DNA of 64,000 bases, taken from Luteimicrobium xylanilyticum. Lineage in GTDB: Bacteria > Actinomycetota > Actinomycetes > Actinomycetales > Cellulomonadaceae. The stretch is from assembly GCF_009429125.1 (NCBI RefSeq), contig NZ_CP045529.1:3224001-3288000 (forward strand), in the 5' to 3' direction. Both the position numbers and the translations under genes were made by a program. Positions within the stretch are counted from its first letter, which is position 1. Each line of letters opens with the position of its first letter. The notes under the pieces are model-generated. The model ran no database searches and was not told the DNA's origin. It saw only the letters and a program-made list of their open reading frames with translations. Shown here one piece after another: positions 35,682-45,354 of this stretch.

Positions 35682-36175
35682 CGAGCGGCCACCTCCAGGA
35701 GGATCTCGGCGGCCTGGTGGAGCGTCTCGCGCTGCGCGGGGGTGAGCTCGTCGAGCTGGACGGCGAGCCACTTGTCGCGGCGCCGGCGCGTCTCGACGAT
35801 CTCGCGGTGCCCCTCGTCGGTGAGCTCGACGACGACCTGGCGGCCGTCGTCAGGGTTGCCGCTCTTGCGGACGAACCCGCGCTCGACGAGCGCGTTCACG
35901 GTGCGCGTCATCGACGGCGGCTTGACGCGCTCGTGGTCGGCGAGGGCGCCCGGCGTCATCGCACCGTGCTTGCAGAGGGTGGTGAGGACGGCGTGCTGGC
36001 CCTCGGTGATGTCGGCGGTCGCGCGCTGCTGCTTGAGCCGCCGGGTCACGCGAAAAAGAGCCACGCGCAGCTCGGCTGCGGGGCTCTCGGGGAGGGTCTG
36101 CGTCGTCGCCGTCGCGGCGGTCGAGGCATCGGGTTCAGGTTCGGGCACGCTCGTTACCCTACGCTCATTACCCAT
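35678..36175 (-). CDS. MarR-family regulator of the adjacent MFS exporter
   Basis: 165 residues from the ATG at 36175. The winged helix (about 45-130) contains ITEGQHAVLTTLCKHGAMTPGALADHERVKPPSMTRTVNALVERGFV and the wing DDGRQVVVELTDEG. The start is uncertain: an internal GTG (MPEPEPDAS) is also possible. The A/T-rich bases around the ATG contain ATTA-N7-TAAT, a likely operator. It is translationally coupled to the transporter, the usual MarR-efflux pattern. Confidence 0.85.
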   Translation of the reverse strand: MGNERRVTSVPEPEPDASTAATATTQTLPESPAAELRVALFRVTRRLKQQRATADITEGQHAVLTTLCKHGAMTPGALADHERVKPPSMTRTVNALVERGFVRKSGNPDDGRQVVVELTDEGHREIVETRRRRDKWLAVQLDELTPAQRETLHQAAEILLEVAAR

Positions 36176-36242
36176 GCTAATCAAATCGTTCCGACCCCGC
36201 TTCGACGGTGAGCCAGTCCGGAGGGCAGCGTGGAGCACGATG

Positions 36243-36306
36243 GCGCCGACCATGCGAACCGCCCCCTTCTCGACGCCGAGAAGGGGCGCAGGCGCATGGT
36301 CGGCGC
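36243..36306. repeat. Nested inverted repeat (cruciform-forming)
   Basis: Outer 14-bp arms (36243-36256 with 36293-36306) are perfectly paired. Inside them a perfect 10-bp stem (36263-36272 with 36277-36286) closes an ACGC loop. It lies 68 bp upstream of the MarR start and 24 bp before palindrome A. Confidence 0.8.
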
Positions 36307-36330
36307 GAAGGGCGGTGAACGACCGCATGC

Positions 36331-36396
36331 TCGCCGAAGTAGACCGGCGGCCGTACTACCTCGCGAGGTAGTACGGCGGCCGTACTACTTCGGCGA
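36331..36396. repeat. Large palindrome A (66 bp, shares a 35-bp core with 56.3 kb)
   Basis: Two 33-nt half-sites meet at TCGCGA with no loop and match at 30 of 33 positions. A 35-bp stretch (36343-36377), spanning the centre CTACCTCGCGAGGTAG, is identical to 56264-56298. It ends 37 bp past the manA stop, between that stop and the MarR promoter. No ORF is involved. Confidence 0.85.
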
Positions 36397-36433
36397 GACG
36401 TGATGACGGCGCAGGGGCGGTCAGAGACAGCGG

Positions 36434-37660
36434 TCAGGGGACGTAGGCGACCGTGACGCGGCCCTCGCCGCTCACGCTCAGCGCACCCGCGGCGTCGGGC
36501 ACGAACACCGACTCCCCGGCCGCGAGCGTGCACGTCTCCCCCGCGGCGTCGGCACGCAGCCGCAGCACCCCACCGAGCACCAGCACGACGCGCGGGCCTG
36601 CACCGGGGAGGGCGAGCTCCCCGTCGACGGGGAGCACGTCCCCGACGACGAGCCCGAACTCGCGGATCGGCACCCGGTAGGTGGTCAGGCCGCGCGCGAG
36701 GAGCGACGTGACGGGCCGCGGCGGCGGCGCGGGGACGAAGTCGGAGCACTCGAGGAGCGCGTCGACGTCGACGCGCTTGTGGGTGAGCCCGGCGCGGAGC
36801 ACGTTGTCGGAGGACGCCATGATCTCGACGCCCGCACCGCGGACGTAGGCGTGCACCTGCCCGGGCGCGAGGAAGACGGCCTCGCCGGGTTCGAGCGCGA
36901 AGACGTTGAGCAGGTAGGACGCCAGGACGCCCGGGTCGCCGGGGTACTGCTCGCCGAGTCGGAGCGCGACGGCGTCGGCGCGACCGCGCACGGCCGTCCC
37001 CCCGTCCCCGGCCCGGGTCCGGACGGAGGCGAGCGTGTGCTCGAGGTCGTCGGCGACGTCGTCGGACGCGCGGGCGTGGACGGCGAGCTCGAACGCCCGG
37101 CGCACGGCGTCGGCGCTGCGCCCGTGACCGTGGCCGAGGGCGTCCCGCATGCGCCCGACGAGCACCCCGTCGAGGCCGTCGAGCAGCCCGAGCGACTGGC
37201 GCGGGCGCCGGAACCCGGCGAGGCCCTCGAACGGGGTGAGCGCGACGATCATCTCGGGCTTGTGCTGGTCGTCGCGAAAGGAGCGCTCGGGTGCGCCGAG
37301 GGGCACGCCCGCGGCGTTCTCGCGGTTGAACCCGGCGCGGGCGAGGTGCGGGCGCGGGTGGACCTGCAGCGAGAGCGCGCGCTCGGCGGCGAGCACCTTG
37401 AGCAGGTAGGGCAGACGGGGGCCGTACGTGTCCTGGACGCGGCGCCCGAGGGTCGCCACGGGGTCGTCGCGCACGAGGTCGACGAGGCTGGTCGCGGTGC
37501 CGTCGTGCAGGGTGCGCGACGGGGCCACGGGGTGCGCACCCAGCCAGAGCTCGGCGGCGGGCGCGCCGTCGACGTCCAGGCCGAGGAGCTGCTGGATGAC
37601 GTGCGTCGAACCCCAGTCGTAGGGCTGGACGGTGTTCTGGAGCGGGTAGAAGCCGTGCAT
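36434..37660 (-). CDS. manA: Mannose-6-phosphate isomerase, class I
   Basis: Zinc enzyme interconverting mannose-6-P and fructose-6-P, feeding GDP-mannose for glycans. 408 residues. The metal ligands are in LQVHPRP (Gln99, His101), HKPEM (Glu136) and GQVHAYV. The C-terminal cupin (about 325-408) is intact. It lies 15 bp downstream of a purine permease in the same direction and close to an exopolysaccharide sugar transferase, so a role in surface glycan supply is plausible. Confidence 0.92.
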   Translation of the reverse strand: MHGFYPLQNTVQPYDWGSTHVIQQLLGLDVDGAPAAELWLGAHPVAPSRTLHDGTATSLVDLVRDDPVATLGRRVQDTYGPRLPYLLKVLAAERALSLQVHPRPHLARAGFNRENAAGVPLGAPERSFRDDQHKPEMIVALTPFEGLAGFRRPRQSLGLLDGLDGVLVGRMRDALGHGHGRSADAVRRAFELAVHARASDDVADDLEHTLASVRTRAGDGGTAVRGRADAVALRLGEQYPGDPGVLASYLLNVFALEPGEAVFLAPGQVHAYVRGAGVEIMASSDNVLRAGLTHKRVDVDALLECSDFVPAPPPRPVTSLLARGLTTYRVPIREFGLVVGDVLPVDGELALPGAGPRVVLVLGGVLRLRADAAGETCTLAAGESVFVPDAAGALSVSGEGRVTVAYVP

Positions 37661-37675
37661 CGTCGCGCGCCCGCC

Positions 37676-39124
37676 TCAGGCGTTCAGCAGCTCCCGGATC
37701 GGGCCGAGCGCGAAGTACACGACGAACGCGGCGGCGGCGATCCACATGAGCGGGTGGACCTTGCGCGCCTTGCCGACGGCGATCTGCAGGACCACGTAGG
37801 CCACGAACCCGGCGCCCATGCCGGTGGTGATCGAGTACGTGAACGGCATGAGGACGATCGTGAGGAACGCGGGGATCGCGACCTCCCAGTGCTTCCAGTC
37901 GATGCCCGAGACCTGGGTCATCATGAGGAAGCCGACGACGACGAGCGCCGGGGTCGCGGCCTCGTAGGGCACCATCGCGACGAGCGGCGACAGGAACGTG
38001 GCGAGCAGGAACGCGACGCCGGTCGTGATGCTCGCGAGGCCGGTGCGGGCGCCGTCGCCGACACCCGTCGTCGACTCGACGTACGCGGTGTTCGAGGACA
38101 CCGACCCGACGCCGCCCGCGACCGCGGCGACGGAGTCGACGACGAGGATCTTCTTGGTGCCGATCGGGTCGCCCTGGGCGTCGAGGAGCTTCGCCTCGGA
38201 CCCGACGGCCACCATGGTGCCCATCGTGTCGAAGAAGTCCGCGAGGACGAGCGAGAACACCAGCAGGACGACGGTGAGGATGCCCAGCTCGCGGAACCCG
38301 CCGGTGAGCGAGAAGTGGCCGACGATCGAGAAGTCAGGCAGGTCGACGACCTTGTGGGGCCACTCGGGGACGTCGAGGGACCAGCCTCGCGGGTTCTTGT
38401 CGCTCTGCGCGCCGATCGCGAACGCGGCCTGGAGGATCGCCGCGGCGACCGTCATCACGATGATCGAGATGAGGATCGCGCCACGCACCTTGCGGACCAT
38501 GAGCACGAGCGTGAGCAGCAGCCCGACGACGAACACCAGCAGCGGCCAGCCGGCGAGGGACCCGTTGATGCCGAGCTGGAGCGGGGTGCCGTCGCCCGGC
38601 CGGACGAACCCGGAGTCGAAGAACCCGAGGAGCGCGATGAACAGGCCGATGCCGACGCTGATCGCGACCTTGAGCTCGCGCGGGACCGCCCGGAACATCG
38701 CCGTCCGGAACCCGGTGAGCACCAGGACGAGCATGACGATGCCCTCGAGGACCACGAGGCCCATCGCGTCGGCCCACGTCATCCCCGGCTGCGCCGCGAT
38801 GGAGAACGCGACGACCGCGTTGAGGCCGAGGCCCGTGGCGATCGAGAGCGGGAAGTTCGCGACCGCGCCCATGAGGATCGACATGACGCCCGCGACGAGC
38901 GCCGTGGTCGCGGCGATGGTCGCGCGGCCGTCGGCGCCGCCGAGCAGCGCGCCGGTGCCGTCCTTCCCACCGAGGATCAGGGGGTTCAGCGCGATGATGT
39001 AGCACATCGAGAAGAAGGTGACGAGGCCACCCCGGATCTCGGTGCCGACCGTCGAGCCTCGCTCGCTGATCTTGAAGAACCGGTCGACGGCGGAGCGCTG
39101 CGCGGTGGGGGCGGCGGACGTCAT
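37676..39124 (-). CDS. NCS2-family purine permease (AzgA-like)
   Basis: 482 residues, about 13 helices. Family marks are FFKISERGSTVGTEIRGGLVTFFSMCYIIALNPLIL at the start, LSIATGLGLNAVVAF (conserved substrate helix) and LVLADFFDTMGTMVAVG (helix with Asp/Thr near the site). AzgA/PbuG-type members import hypoxanthine, adenine or guanine with protons. It precedes manA by 15 bp; the functional link is unclear. Confidence 0.9.
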   Translation of the reverse strand: MTSAAPTAQRSAVDRFFKISERGSTVGTEIRGGLVTFFSMCYIIALNPLILGGKDGTGALLGGADGRATIAATTALVAGVMSILMGAVANFPLSIATGLGLNAVVAFSIAAQPGMTWADAMGLVVLEGIVMLVLVLTGFRTAMFRAVPRELKVAISVGIGLFIALLGFFDSGFVRPGDGTPLQLGINGSLAGWPLLVFVVGLLLTLVLMVRKVRGAILISIIVMTVAAAILQAAFAIGAQSDKNPRGWSLDVPEWPHKVVDLPDFSIVGHFSLTGGFRELGILTVVLLVFSLVLADFFDTMGTMVAVGSEAKLLDAQGDPIGTKKILVVDSVAAVAGGVGSVSSNTAYVESTTGVGDGARTGLASITTGVAFLLATFLSPLVAMVPYEAATPALVVVGFLMMTQVSGIDWKHWEVAIPAFLTIVLMPFTYSITTGMGAGFVAYVVLQIAVGKARKVHPLMWIAAAAFVVYFALGPIRELLNA

Positions 39125-39196
39125 GGGAGCATCGTGCCAGATTCCGGGGGCCGCGCTGCGCCGTCGGGCGGAACGAGGCAGGACACGCTCAGGGCG

Positions 39197-40714
39197 TCAG
39201 AACGCCCCGTCGCTGCGCAGGACGGCCTTCGCGGTGCGCGCGAGGATCACGAGGTCGCCGAACAGGGTCCAGTTCTCGACGTAGTAGACGTCGAGACGCA
39301 CGCTCTGCTCCCACGACAGGTCCGACCGTCCGCTGGTCTGCCACAGCCCCGTCATGCCCGGCTTGACGAGGAGGCGGCGGCGCACGTCGTTCTCGTAGGC
39401 GGAGACCTCGCCGGGCAGCGGGGGCCGCGGGCCCACGAGGCTCATGTCGCCGCGGAGCACGTTGAGGAGCTGGGGCAGCTCGTCGATCGAGTACCGGCGC
39501 AGGACGCGCCCGACCCGCGTGACGCGGGGGTCGTCGCGGATCTTGAAGAGCGGGCCCGCGGCCTCGTTGAGGTCGGCGAGCGCGTCGACCTCCTTCTCCG
39601 CCCCCTCACGCATCGACCGGAACTTGTACATCGGGAAGAGCGTCCCGTTGCGGCCCACGCGCTGCTGCGAGAAGAACACCTTTCCCCGGCTCGTCGCCTT
39701 CACGGCGATCGCGACCACGACCAGGACCGGGCTCAGCAGCAGCGTGAGCACGAACGCGCCGAACCAGTCCGTGAGCGCCTTGAGCCAGTACCGGCCGCCC
39801 GTGAACCGGGGTGCCTCGACGTGCACCAGGGCCGCGTTCTCCGCGGGGGTGATGGTGATGCGGGGTCCGGCGACGTCGGCGAGCGCCGCGGTGAGCATGA
39901 GGTCGACGCCGGACGGCTCGAGCTCCCAGCCCAGCCGCCGGACGACGTCCTTGGTGAGCGCGCCCGAGCCCGTCACGGCGACGGTGTCGACGCCGATGGC
40001 GCCCGCGATGTCCGCGGCACCGAAGACGTCGCCGAGGACCGGGACGCCCTGGACGTCGGGGCCGTCGGTGAGCTCGGCGACGGGGACGCATGCGCCGACG
40101 ACCCGGTAGCCCGAGTCGCGCCGGTTGTTGAGGTCGGAGACGAGGTCCTCGACGTGCGACCGGTGCCCGATCGCGAGGACGGTCGAGACGCACAGGCCCT
40201 CGTCGCGGCGCCGGTGCAGCCACTGCCGCCAGCCGTACCGTCCGAGGAGGAGCGTGGCCAGCCCGAGGGGCGCGGCGACCGCGATGTAGCCGCGCGCGCC
40301 GTACTCGCGCGCGACGAACGCGACGATCGCGAGCGCGGCGAACATGCGCCAGGTCGCGCCGAAGACGCGCTGGTACTCGGCCGACCCGGCGCCGAGCACC
40401 TTGATGTCGCGTGACTTCGTGTACGCGAGGAAGCCGAACCAGCACAGGGCGATCACGGCGGCGCTCAGCGGGTCGTGCCAGGTGACGCCGGTGTCCGGCC
40501 TGCCCGCGACGATGCCGCGCCAGTGGGCGACGTAGCCGACGACGACGGACAGCAGGACCGCGGCTGCGTCGGTGAGCAGCAGCCGGCGCCGGTAGGCGGC
40601 GTACCACCGTGACCGGTCGACGTCCGCGCGAGCGGCCCGGACCCGGGCTCGGCGGCGTGCCTCCGCAGCCCGGGGGGAGGTTCCCCGGAAGCGGTCGGCG
40701 ACGATCCCCGCCAC
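39197..40714 (-). CDS. Polyprenyl-phosphate sugar-1-phosphate transferase (exopolysaccharide initiation)
   Basis: 505 residues, GTG start after GGAAGGAA. Four N-terminal helices (about 45-175) are followed by a CoA_binding_3-like domain (about 175-290, VLAIGHRSHVEDLV). A linking helix (about 315-340) precedes the bacterial sugar transferase domain (345-505). That domain has KVFFSQQRVGRNGTLFPMYKFRSM and GDMSLVGPRPPLPGE. It transfers a hexose-1-phosphate to undecaprenyl phosphate, the first step of capsule or EPS synthesis. No glycosyltransferase cluster is adjacent; the gene stands alone. The 265-bp gap to DUF2530 shows only minor hairpins. Confidence 0.9.
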   Translation of the reverse strand: MAGIVADRFRGTSPRAAEARRRARVRAARADVDRSRWYAAYRRRLLLTDAAAVLLSVVVGYVAHWRGIVAGRPDTGVTWHDPLSAAVIALCWFGFLAYTKSRDIKVLGAGSAEYQRVFGATWRMFAALAIVAFVAREYGARGYIAVAAPLGLATLLLGRYGWRQWLHRRRDEGLCVSTVLAIGHRSHVEDLVSDLNNRRDSGYRVVGACVPVAELTDGPDVQGVPVLGDVFGAADIAGAIGVDTVAVTGSGALTKDVVRRLGWELEPSGVDLMLTAALADVAGPRITITPAENAALVHVEAPRFTGGRYWLKALTDWFGAFVLTLLLSPVLVVVAIAVKATSRGKVFFSQQRVGRNGTLFPMYKFRSMREGAEKEVDALADLNEAAGPLFKIRDDPRVTRVGRVLRRYSIDELPQLLNVLRGDMSLVGPRPPLPGEVSAYENDVRRRLLVKPGMTGLWQTSGRSDLSWEQSVRLDVYYVENWTLFGDLVILARTAKAVLRSDGAF

Positions 40715-40979
40715 GTTGTTCCTTCCGCTTGCGCGAGTCGTTGTTGCGGCCCCGTTCCGGGGTCCGTGACCGCCTTCGGGCCCGTGCCGCCCGTGCTGCG
40801 GGCGGTGGTCGGACCGGGAGAAGGACCTGAGAAGACGTGAGCGAGGATACCGCCCGCGCGATACCTGCCAACGACGTCATACGGCTCTTTCACCCGGATG
40901 AACTGGACGAGTGTCCAAGTTGTGTCGTCGGGCGCCTTTCGCAGGCCGCGCAACCCGCCCTCTGGACTACCCTCGAGCC

Positions 40980-41234
40980 GTGCCCTCCCTGAAGGACGTC
41001 GTCCTCCACCCCGACCGTCGACGGGCCGAGGTCCCCGCCGAGCGGGTCGACCTCCGCCCCCCGATCTGGCTCGGGATCGCGGCCTGGGCGGTCGCTCTCG
41101 TCGTCGCGATCGTGCTCGAGGCGACGAGCACCGTGACCGGCGGACGGTTCGTCGCGATCGCGTGCGCCGGGCTCGCCCTCGGCGGTGTCGGCCTGTGGTG
41201 GGAGCACCGCAACCGCACCCGCTACCAGGGCTGA
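40980..41234 (+). CDS. DUF2530-family small membrane protein
   Basis: 84 residues, GTG start. A basic head (MPSLKDVVLHPDRRRAE) precedes two helices (about 28-46 and 55-73, ending GLWWEHRNRTRYQG). The DUF2530 family is confined to actinobacteria and of unknown function. It is convergent with the GHKL-ATPase gene, 22 bp away. An upstream ATG at 40911 in the same frame lacks coding-like codons. Confidence 0.75.
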   Translation: MPSLKDVVLHPDRRRAEVPAERVDLRPPIWLGIAAWAVALVVAIVLEATSTVTGGRFVAIACAGLALGGVGLWWEHRNRTRYQG

Positions 41235-41256
41235 CCGCGCCGCCGTCGTCGGGCGG

Positions 41257-44200
41257 TCAGTCCCAGGCGGTCTCGGCGACGAGGGCGTCGGCTGCGGACG
41301 GGTCCGCGAGCGCCGCCGCGAGCGCATGGCGCATCGACCAGTCCCCCGCGGCGAGCGCGAGGCCGCGCGCCAGCCCGTCGGTCGTCGTCGCGTGCACGAC
41401 GACGGCCCCCGGCTCCTCCTGCCCGGCCACCTGGCGCGTCACCCACCACGTGACCGGGTGGCCCGCGACGGCGAGGCGGTGGTGCCGCTGCGCGACGACC
41501 GGCACGCCGGGCACGAGGGCGAGGACGCCCGGGGAGAGCTCCCAGCGCCCGGCGTCACCGTCGACGTCGGGTGGGACGTCGTCGGCCTGCACGTCGAGGT
41601 CGAGCGCGTCGGCGACGGCGTCGACCTCGTCCGGCGACGCGGGCACGACGGGCCCCAGCACCGCGGCGTGCGGCCCGGACGCCACCCGCGCGTCCGCGGC
41701 GTCGACGACACGTGCACGGGACCGGCCGTCGTCGTCGAGCACGAGCGCGAGGACCCGGTCGGGGGGCGGGTCCCAGACCGCACCGCGCCCGGCGGCGGCA
41801 CGCAGCGCCCGCCACAGGGCCGCGGCGTCCGCGAGCGCCGCGTCGTCGCCCACGCCCGGGTCGGCGACGCGGTCGAGGACGTCGCCGAGCGCGTCGTCGT
41901 CGAGCGCGTCGAGGCCCCGCACCGCCCCCAGCGCCTCCGCGACCCGCGGGTCCGTGAGCAGGTCGGCCAGCCCGACGGCGTCGGGCGCGGTCTCGTCGAG
42001 GCCGGGCACGAACGGCACGTGCGGCCCCCGGTCACCGGCCGGGAGCGTGAACGGGGCACCGAGCCTCGCACGCACCCACCCGGACAGGTGCGACGCCTCG
42101 CCCAGGGGCCGCGCGAGGAGGGCCGCGCGCAGGCGCGGCTCGGCCAGCACGTGCCGGACGACCTCGGCGGTCGCGTCGTCGGGGACCGCGTCGAGCGGCA
42201 CGACGACGTCCAGCTCGTCCACGAGCGTGCCGCCGCCGACGCGGTCCGCGAGCGCCTCGAGGTGGTCGAGGACGTCGTCGCCGAGGAGGTCGTCGAGGTC
42301 GTCGGGCAGGGTCGCGTCCTCACCCGGCCCGGGCAGGACGACGTCGCGCAGCGTCACCACGTCGAGGTCGGTGTGCGCGCCGAGAGCGGCTGCGGCGTCG
42401 AGCAGAGCGGCAGGGTCGGTGCCGGGCGGGAGGGCGTCGACGTCGAGGAGGTCGAGGTCGAGCACGTCCGCGGCCCAGGTTCCGGGGACGGCGAGGTCGG
42501 CGGCGGCCTGCGGCGCGACGGGTTCCCCGGTCTCGCCGTCGCGGGCGGGCAGGAGGACGGCCCCTGCCGCACGCGGGAGCGTGACCGACGGGTGGGCTCG
42601 CCGGATCGCGGCGACGAGCACGAGCACCCGGGCCGCGTCGTCCGGCGCGTCCTGCTCGGCCGTGTCGTCGGCCGCCCGCGACAGCGCTGCGCGGACGGCG
42701 GGGAGGTCGAGCACGGCCGGGTCGTCGGGGGCGAGCGCGCCGAGCTCGTGGAGCACGGGGTGCGCGGCGTCGGGATGGGCCACGGGCACGCCCCAGGCGC
42801 GGAAGACGTCGAGGACGGCGTCGGGGACGTCGCCCACGACGACGCCGCGCGCGCCCCGCACCGTGACGGCCACGACGGCCGGACGTCCGGGAGCGTCCGC
42901 GGCCGGGACGACGGGCACCGGCAGGGACGCGAGGGCCTCACGCACGTCCGGGTCCGACGCGTAGGGAGCGAGGGCCGCGAGCGCGCGACCCCAGCCGCCG
43001 GGCGGCAGGCCGGGAGCAAGGTCCTCGACGACGTCCGCGAGGGGTCGCACGGACACGCCGAGCAGCCGCGCGGCTCCGCGGGCGGCCGGTGGCAGCGTCG
43101 TGAGCCCGTGCAGGGCGGGGCGCAGCGCGGCCACGACGGCGGCGTCGGCGCCGACCGGTCCCTCGATCGCGACGGCCCCGCGCGCGGGCGTGCCGTCGAA
43201 CAGCGGCGCGTCGCGGAGGGCCGCGACCGCGGCGTCCTGCACGACCGCGTCGACCCACCCCGCGGGCACGCCCCGGGGCACGAGCGCGAGCGCCGCGTCG
43301 GGGTGCTCGCGCGCGACCTCGGCGACGGTGCGAGCGAACAGCTCGCCCGCCTCCCGGGCGACGTGCTCGGCGAGCGGCCCCTCGACCACGTGCCGGCGGG
43401 TGGCGTCGAGCGGGAGGGTCGCGACGAGCACGCCGGGCAGCGTGGTGCGGTCCGCGGTGGGCGTGGGCGCGTGCACGACACCGGTACCCGTCGTGCCCGG
43501 CGCGTCGGCTCGCCCGCCGCTCGCCACGGGCAGCGCCCACGTCACGCTCCAGCCGGTGCGGTCGCGCTCCTCCACCGGACGGTCGGCGAGCAGCTGCGCC
43601 GGGACGGCGCCGTGCGCCGTGGCGACCCGCCAGCCCCGCTCCGGCGAGAACGCATCCCGGCCGAGCGTCCGCACCTCGCCGCCCGTCTCGACCCGCACGA
43701 CGTCGAGCGCGCCGAGCGCGAGCAGGAGCGCGTCGTCGAGGTCGTCGAGCTGGCGGCGCACTGCGGCTACGGCCTCGTCGTCGCGCAGCGCGAGCACGAC
43801 GGCGGTCGTCCGGCCGGGCGACGGGAGCTCGACGGCGCCGACCTGCGCGGCGACGTGGTCCGCGGCGTCGGGGGCGGGGAGGAAGGGCAGGCGCAGGACC
43901 GGGAGCGCGTCGCCACGGTCGGGCAGCCGGTCCGCGAGCCCCTGCTCCGCGAGGACGTGACGCGTCCGGGCGAGGGAGAACGCAACGCCGCGCGTGTCGC
44001 CGTCGGGGGCGCGCGTGACGACGGTGACCTCGTCGGCCACGGACCGGACCGCCGCGAAGCCGACCCCGAACCGTCCGACGACGGCACCGCCCGGAGCGCC
44101 GCCCGGGCCGGCCTTGGTGGAGGCACGCAGGGACGCGAGCGACGCCACGCCGTCGGCGGTCAGGGGCGCGCCCGTGTTCTCCGCGACGAGATACCCGGCG

Positions 44201-44445
44201 GGCTCGTCCGCGCCGGCGGGCTCGACGAGCCGCAGCGTCAGCTCCCCCGGCCCCCCGCCCGCCGCGGCCGCGTCGGCGGCGTTCTGCGCGAGCTCGACGA
44301 CCACGCGGTCGCGGTACCAGCCGCGGGCGTGGTCCTCCTCGAGGTTCGCGTCCTCACGCAGACGCGTCGGCGAGGACTGCCAGGCCCGGACGGCAGCATC
44401 CCGCAGGGCCGCGGTGCCGAACGGGTCGGCGGGGGCGTCGCTCAC
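41257..44445 (-). CDS. Large GHKL-ATPase (sacsin N-terminal-like) protein
   Basis: 1062 residues. The first ~260 residues carry an Hsp90/sacsin-type ATP site: N box VVVELAQNAADAA (48-60), GYLVAENTGAPLTADGV, and the G box VVGRFGVGFAAVRSV (about 127-141). The remainder is Ala/Asp/Leu/Pro-rich with no recognised domain. Actinobacterial members are usually encoded with DUF3027 and cold-shock genes, as here; a chaperone-like role is inferred. The GTG start overlaps the DUF3027 stop (GTGA). Confidence 0.8.
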   Translation of the reverse strand: MSDAPADPFGTAALRDAAVRAWQSSPTRLREDANLEEDHARGWYRDRVVVELAQNAADAAAAGGGPGELTLRLVEPAGADEPAGYLVAENTGAPLTADGVASLASLRASTKAGPGGAPGGAVVGRFGVGFAAVRSVADEVTVVTRAPDGDTRGVAFSLARTRHVLAEQGLADRLPDRGDALPVLRLPFLPAPDAADHVAAQVGAVELPSPGRTTAVVLALRDDEAVAAVRRQLDDLDDALLLALGALDVVRVETGGEVRTLGRDAFSPERGWRVATAHGAVPAQLLADRPVEERDRTGWSVTWALPVASGGRADAPGTTGTGVVHAPTPTADRTTLPGVLVATLPLDATRRHVVEGPLAEHVAREAGELFARTVAEVAREHPDAALALVPRGVPAGWVDAVVQDAAVAALRDAPLFDGTPARGAVAIEGPVGADAAVVAALRPALHGLTTLPPAARGAARLLGVSVRPLADVVEDLAPGLPPGGWGRALAALAPYASDPDVREALASLPVPVVPAADAPGRPAVVAVTVRGARGVVVGDVPDAVLDVFRAWGVPVAHPDAAHPVLHELGALAPDDPAVLDLPAVRAALSRAADDTAEQDAPDDAARVLVLVAAIRRAHPSVTLPRAAGAVLLPARDGETGEPVAPQAAADLAVPGTWAADVLDLDLLDVDALPPGTDPAALLDAAAALGAHTDLDVVTLRDVVLPGPGEDATLPDDLDDLLGDDVLDHLEALADRVGGGTLVDELDVVVPLDAVPDDATAEVVRHVLAEPRLRAALLARPLGEASHLSGWVRARLGAPFTLPAGDRGPHVPFVPGLDETAPDAVGLADLLTDPRVAEALGAVRGLDALDDDALGDVLDRVADPGVGDDAALADAAALWRALRAAAGRGAVWDPPPDRVLALVLDDDGRSRARVVDAADARVASGPHAAVLGPVVPASPDEVDAVADALDLDVQADDVPPDVDGDAGRWELSPGVLALVPGVPVVAQRHHRLAVAGHPVTWWVTRQVAGQEEPGAVVVHATTTDGLARGLALAAGDWSMRHALAAALADPSAADALVAETAWD

Positions 44446-45353
44446 GGCGCGGGCGTGGTCTCCTCGGACGACGGCGCCTCGTCGGACGACGGCGCCTCGT
44501 CGGTGGCCTGCGGCTCAGGTGCCGGCGCCTCGGGTGCCGGCGCCTCGGGGGCGCGCTCGACCTCGATGCGGAGCTCGTCGATCAGGGGGTCCGGGGCGGG
44601 CCAGTCGCTCGCGTGCTGCGGGACGTCGGTCTCGGAGTGCGCGCCGCAGCCGTGGTCGAGGCTCACGACCTTGCCGTCGTCGGGCGACCAGGCGTTCGCG
44701 CACACCCCGAAGAGCTGACCGAGCGAGCCCTGCAGCGGCACGAGGAACCCGCACGTCGAGCACTCGGCGTCCGCCGCGACCGCTCCGGGCGCCGTCGGGC
44801 CGCGCGTGCCGCGGTACCAACGCTCCGCGGCCTCGTCCCGGCCCTGCGGACCGAGGACCCGCACGCGCGCGAGAGCGAGCTCCTCGATCGCGACCCTGTC
44901 TTCCTCGTCGTCTCCCGACGGTACGTACCCGGCGACGAGCCGCGGGTCGTCGGCCAGGAACGGCAGCACGTCACCCGTGCCGACGTCGCCGGGGCGCAGC
45001 CGCTCCGACCAGGGCAGCCACGCGGGAGGCAGGAGCGCGCCGTCGCCGGGCAGGAGGGCGACCTCGCAGACCGTGGCGGTACGGCTGCGCGGGATCCGGG
45101 ACACGCTCACCGACCAGTGCCAGCCCGCGTAGCCGCGCATCGTGCACGCGAACCGGTGGGTCGCGAGCCGGTCGGCGTCGAGGCTGACCCCGAGGTGCTC
45201 GCCGACGTCCGACGCCGACTCCGCGTCCTGCTCGGCGGCCGTACGAGCGAGCTCGACGGCGCCCTCGAGCACGGCGTCGTGGCCGCGCGCCGCGCGGGTC
45301 GTCCGCGCCGCACGGGGAGCGCGGGTCGTGGTGGAGCGGGTCGTCGACGCCAT
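44442..45353 (-). CDS. DUF3027-family protein
   Basis: 303 residues from the ATG at 45353, one base after the cold-shock gene's stop. The central part (about 30-255) contains HRFACTMRGYAGWHWSVSVSR and RLRPGDVGTGDVLPFLADDPR. A zinc-like cluster follows: CSTCGFLVPLQGSLGQLFGVCAN, then HGCGAHSETD. The C-terminus is an Ala/Pro/Glu/Ser repeat tail (EAPAPEAPAPE, DEAPSSDEAPSS). The family is found only in actinobacteria; function unknown. It is coupled by GTGA to the GHKL-ATPase. Confidence 0.82.
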   Translation of the reverse strand: MASTTRSTTTRAPRAARTTRAARGHDAVLEGAVELARTAAEQDAESASDVGEHLGVSLDADRLATHRFACTMRGYAGWHWSVSVSRIPRSRTATVCEVALLPGDGALLPPAWLPWSERLRPGDVGTGDVLPFLADDPRLVAGYVPSGDDEEDRVAIEELALARVRVLGPQGRDEAAERWYRGTRGPTAPGAVAADAECSTCGFLVPLQGSLGQLFGVCANAWSPDDGKVVSLDHGCGAHSETDVPQHASDWPAPDPLIDELRIEVERAPEAPAPEAPAPEPQATDEAPSSDEAPSSEETTPAP

Positions 45354-45354
45354 G

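Noticed and set aside
36243-36396. Palindromes as a replication origin or plasmid element
   Set aside because: No DnaA boxes, A/T-rich unwinding element or rep gene are nearby.
40911-40979. N-terminal extension of the DUF2530 protein
   Set aside because: Codon use is not coding-like and the family starts at the GTG at 40980.
44461-44545. Short direct repeats as a mobile or VNTR element
   Set aside because: They simply encode the Ala/Pro/Glu/Ser tail of the DUF3027 protein.
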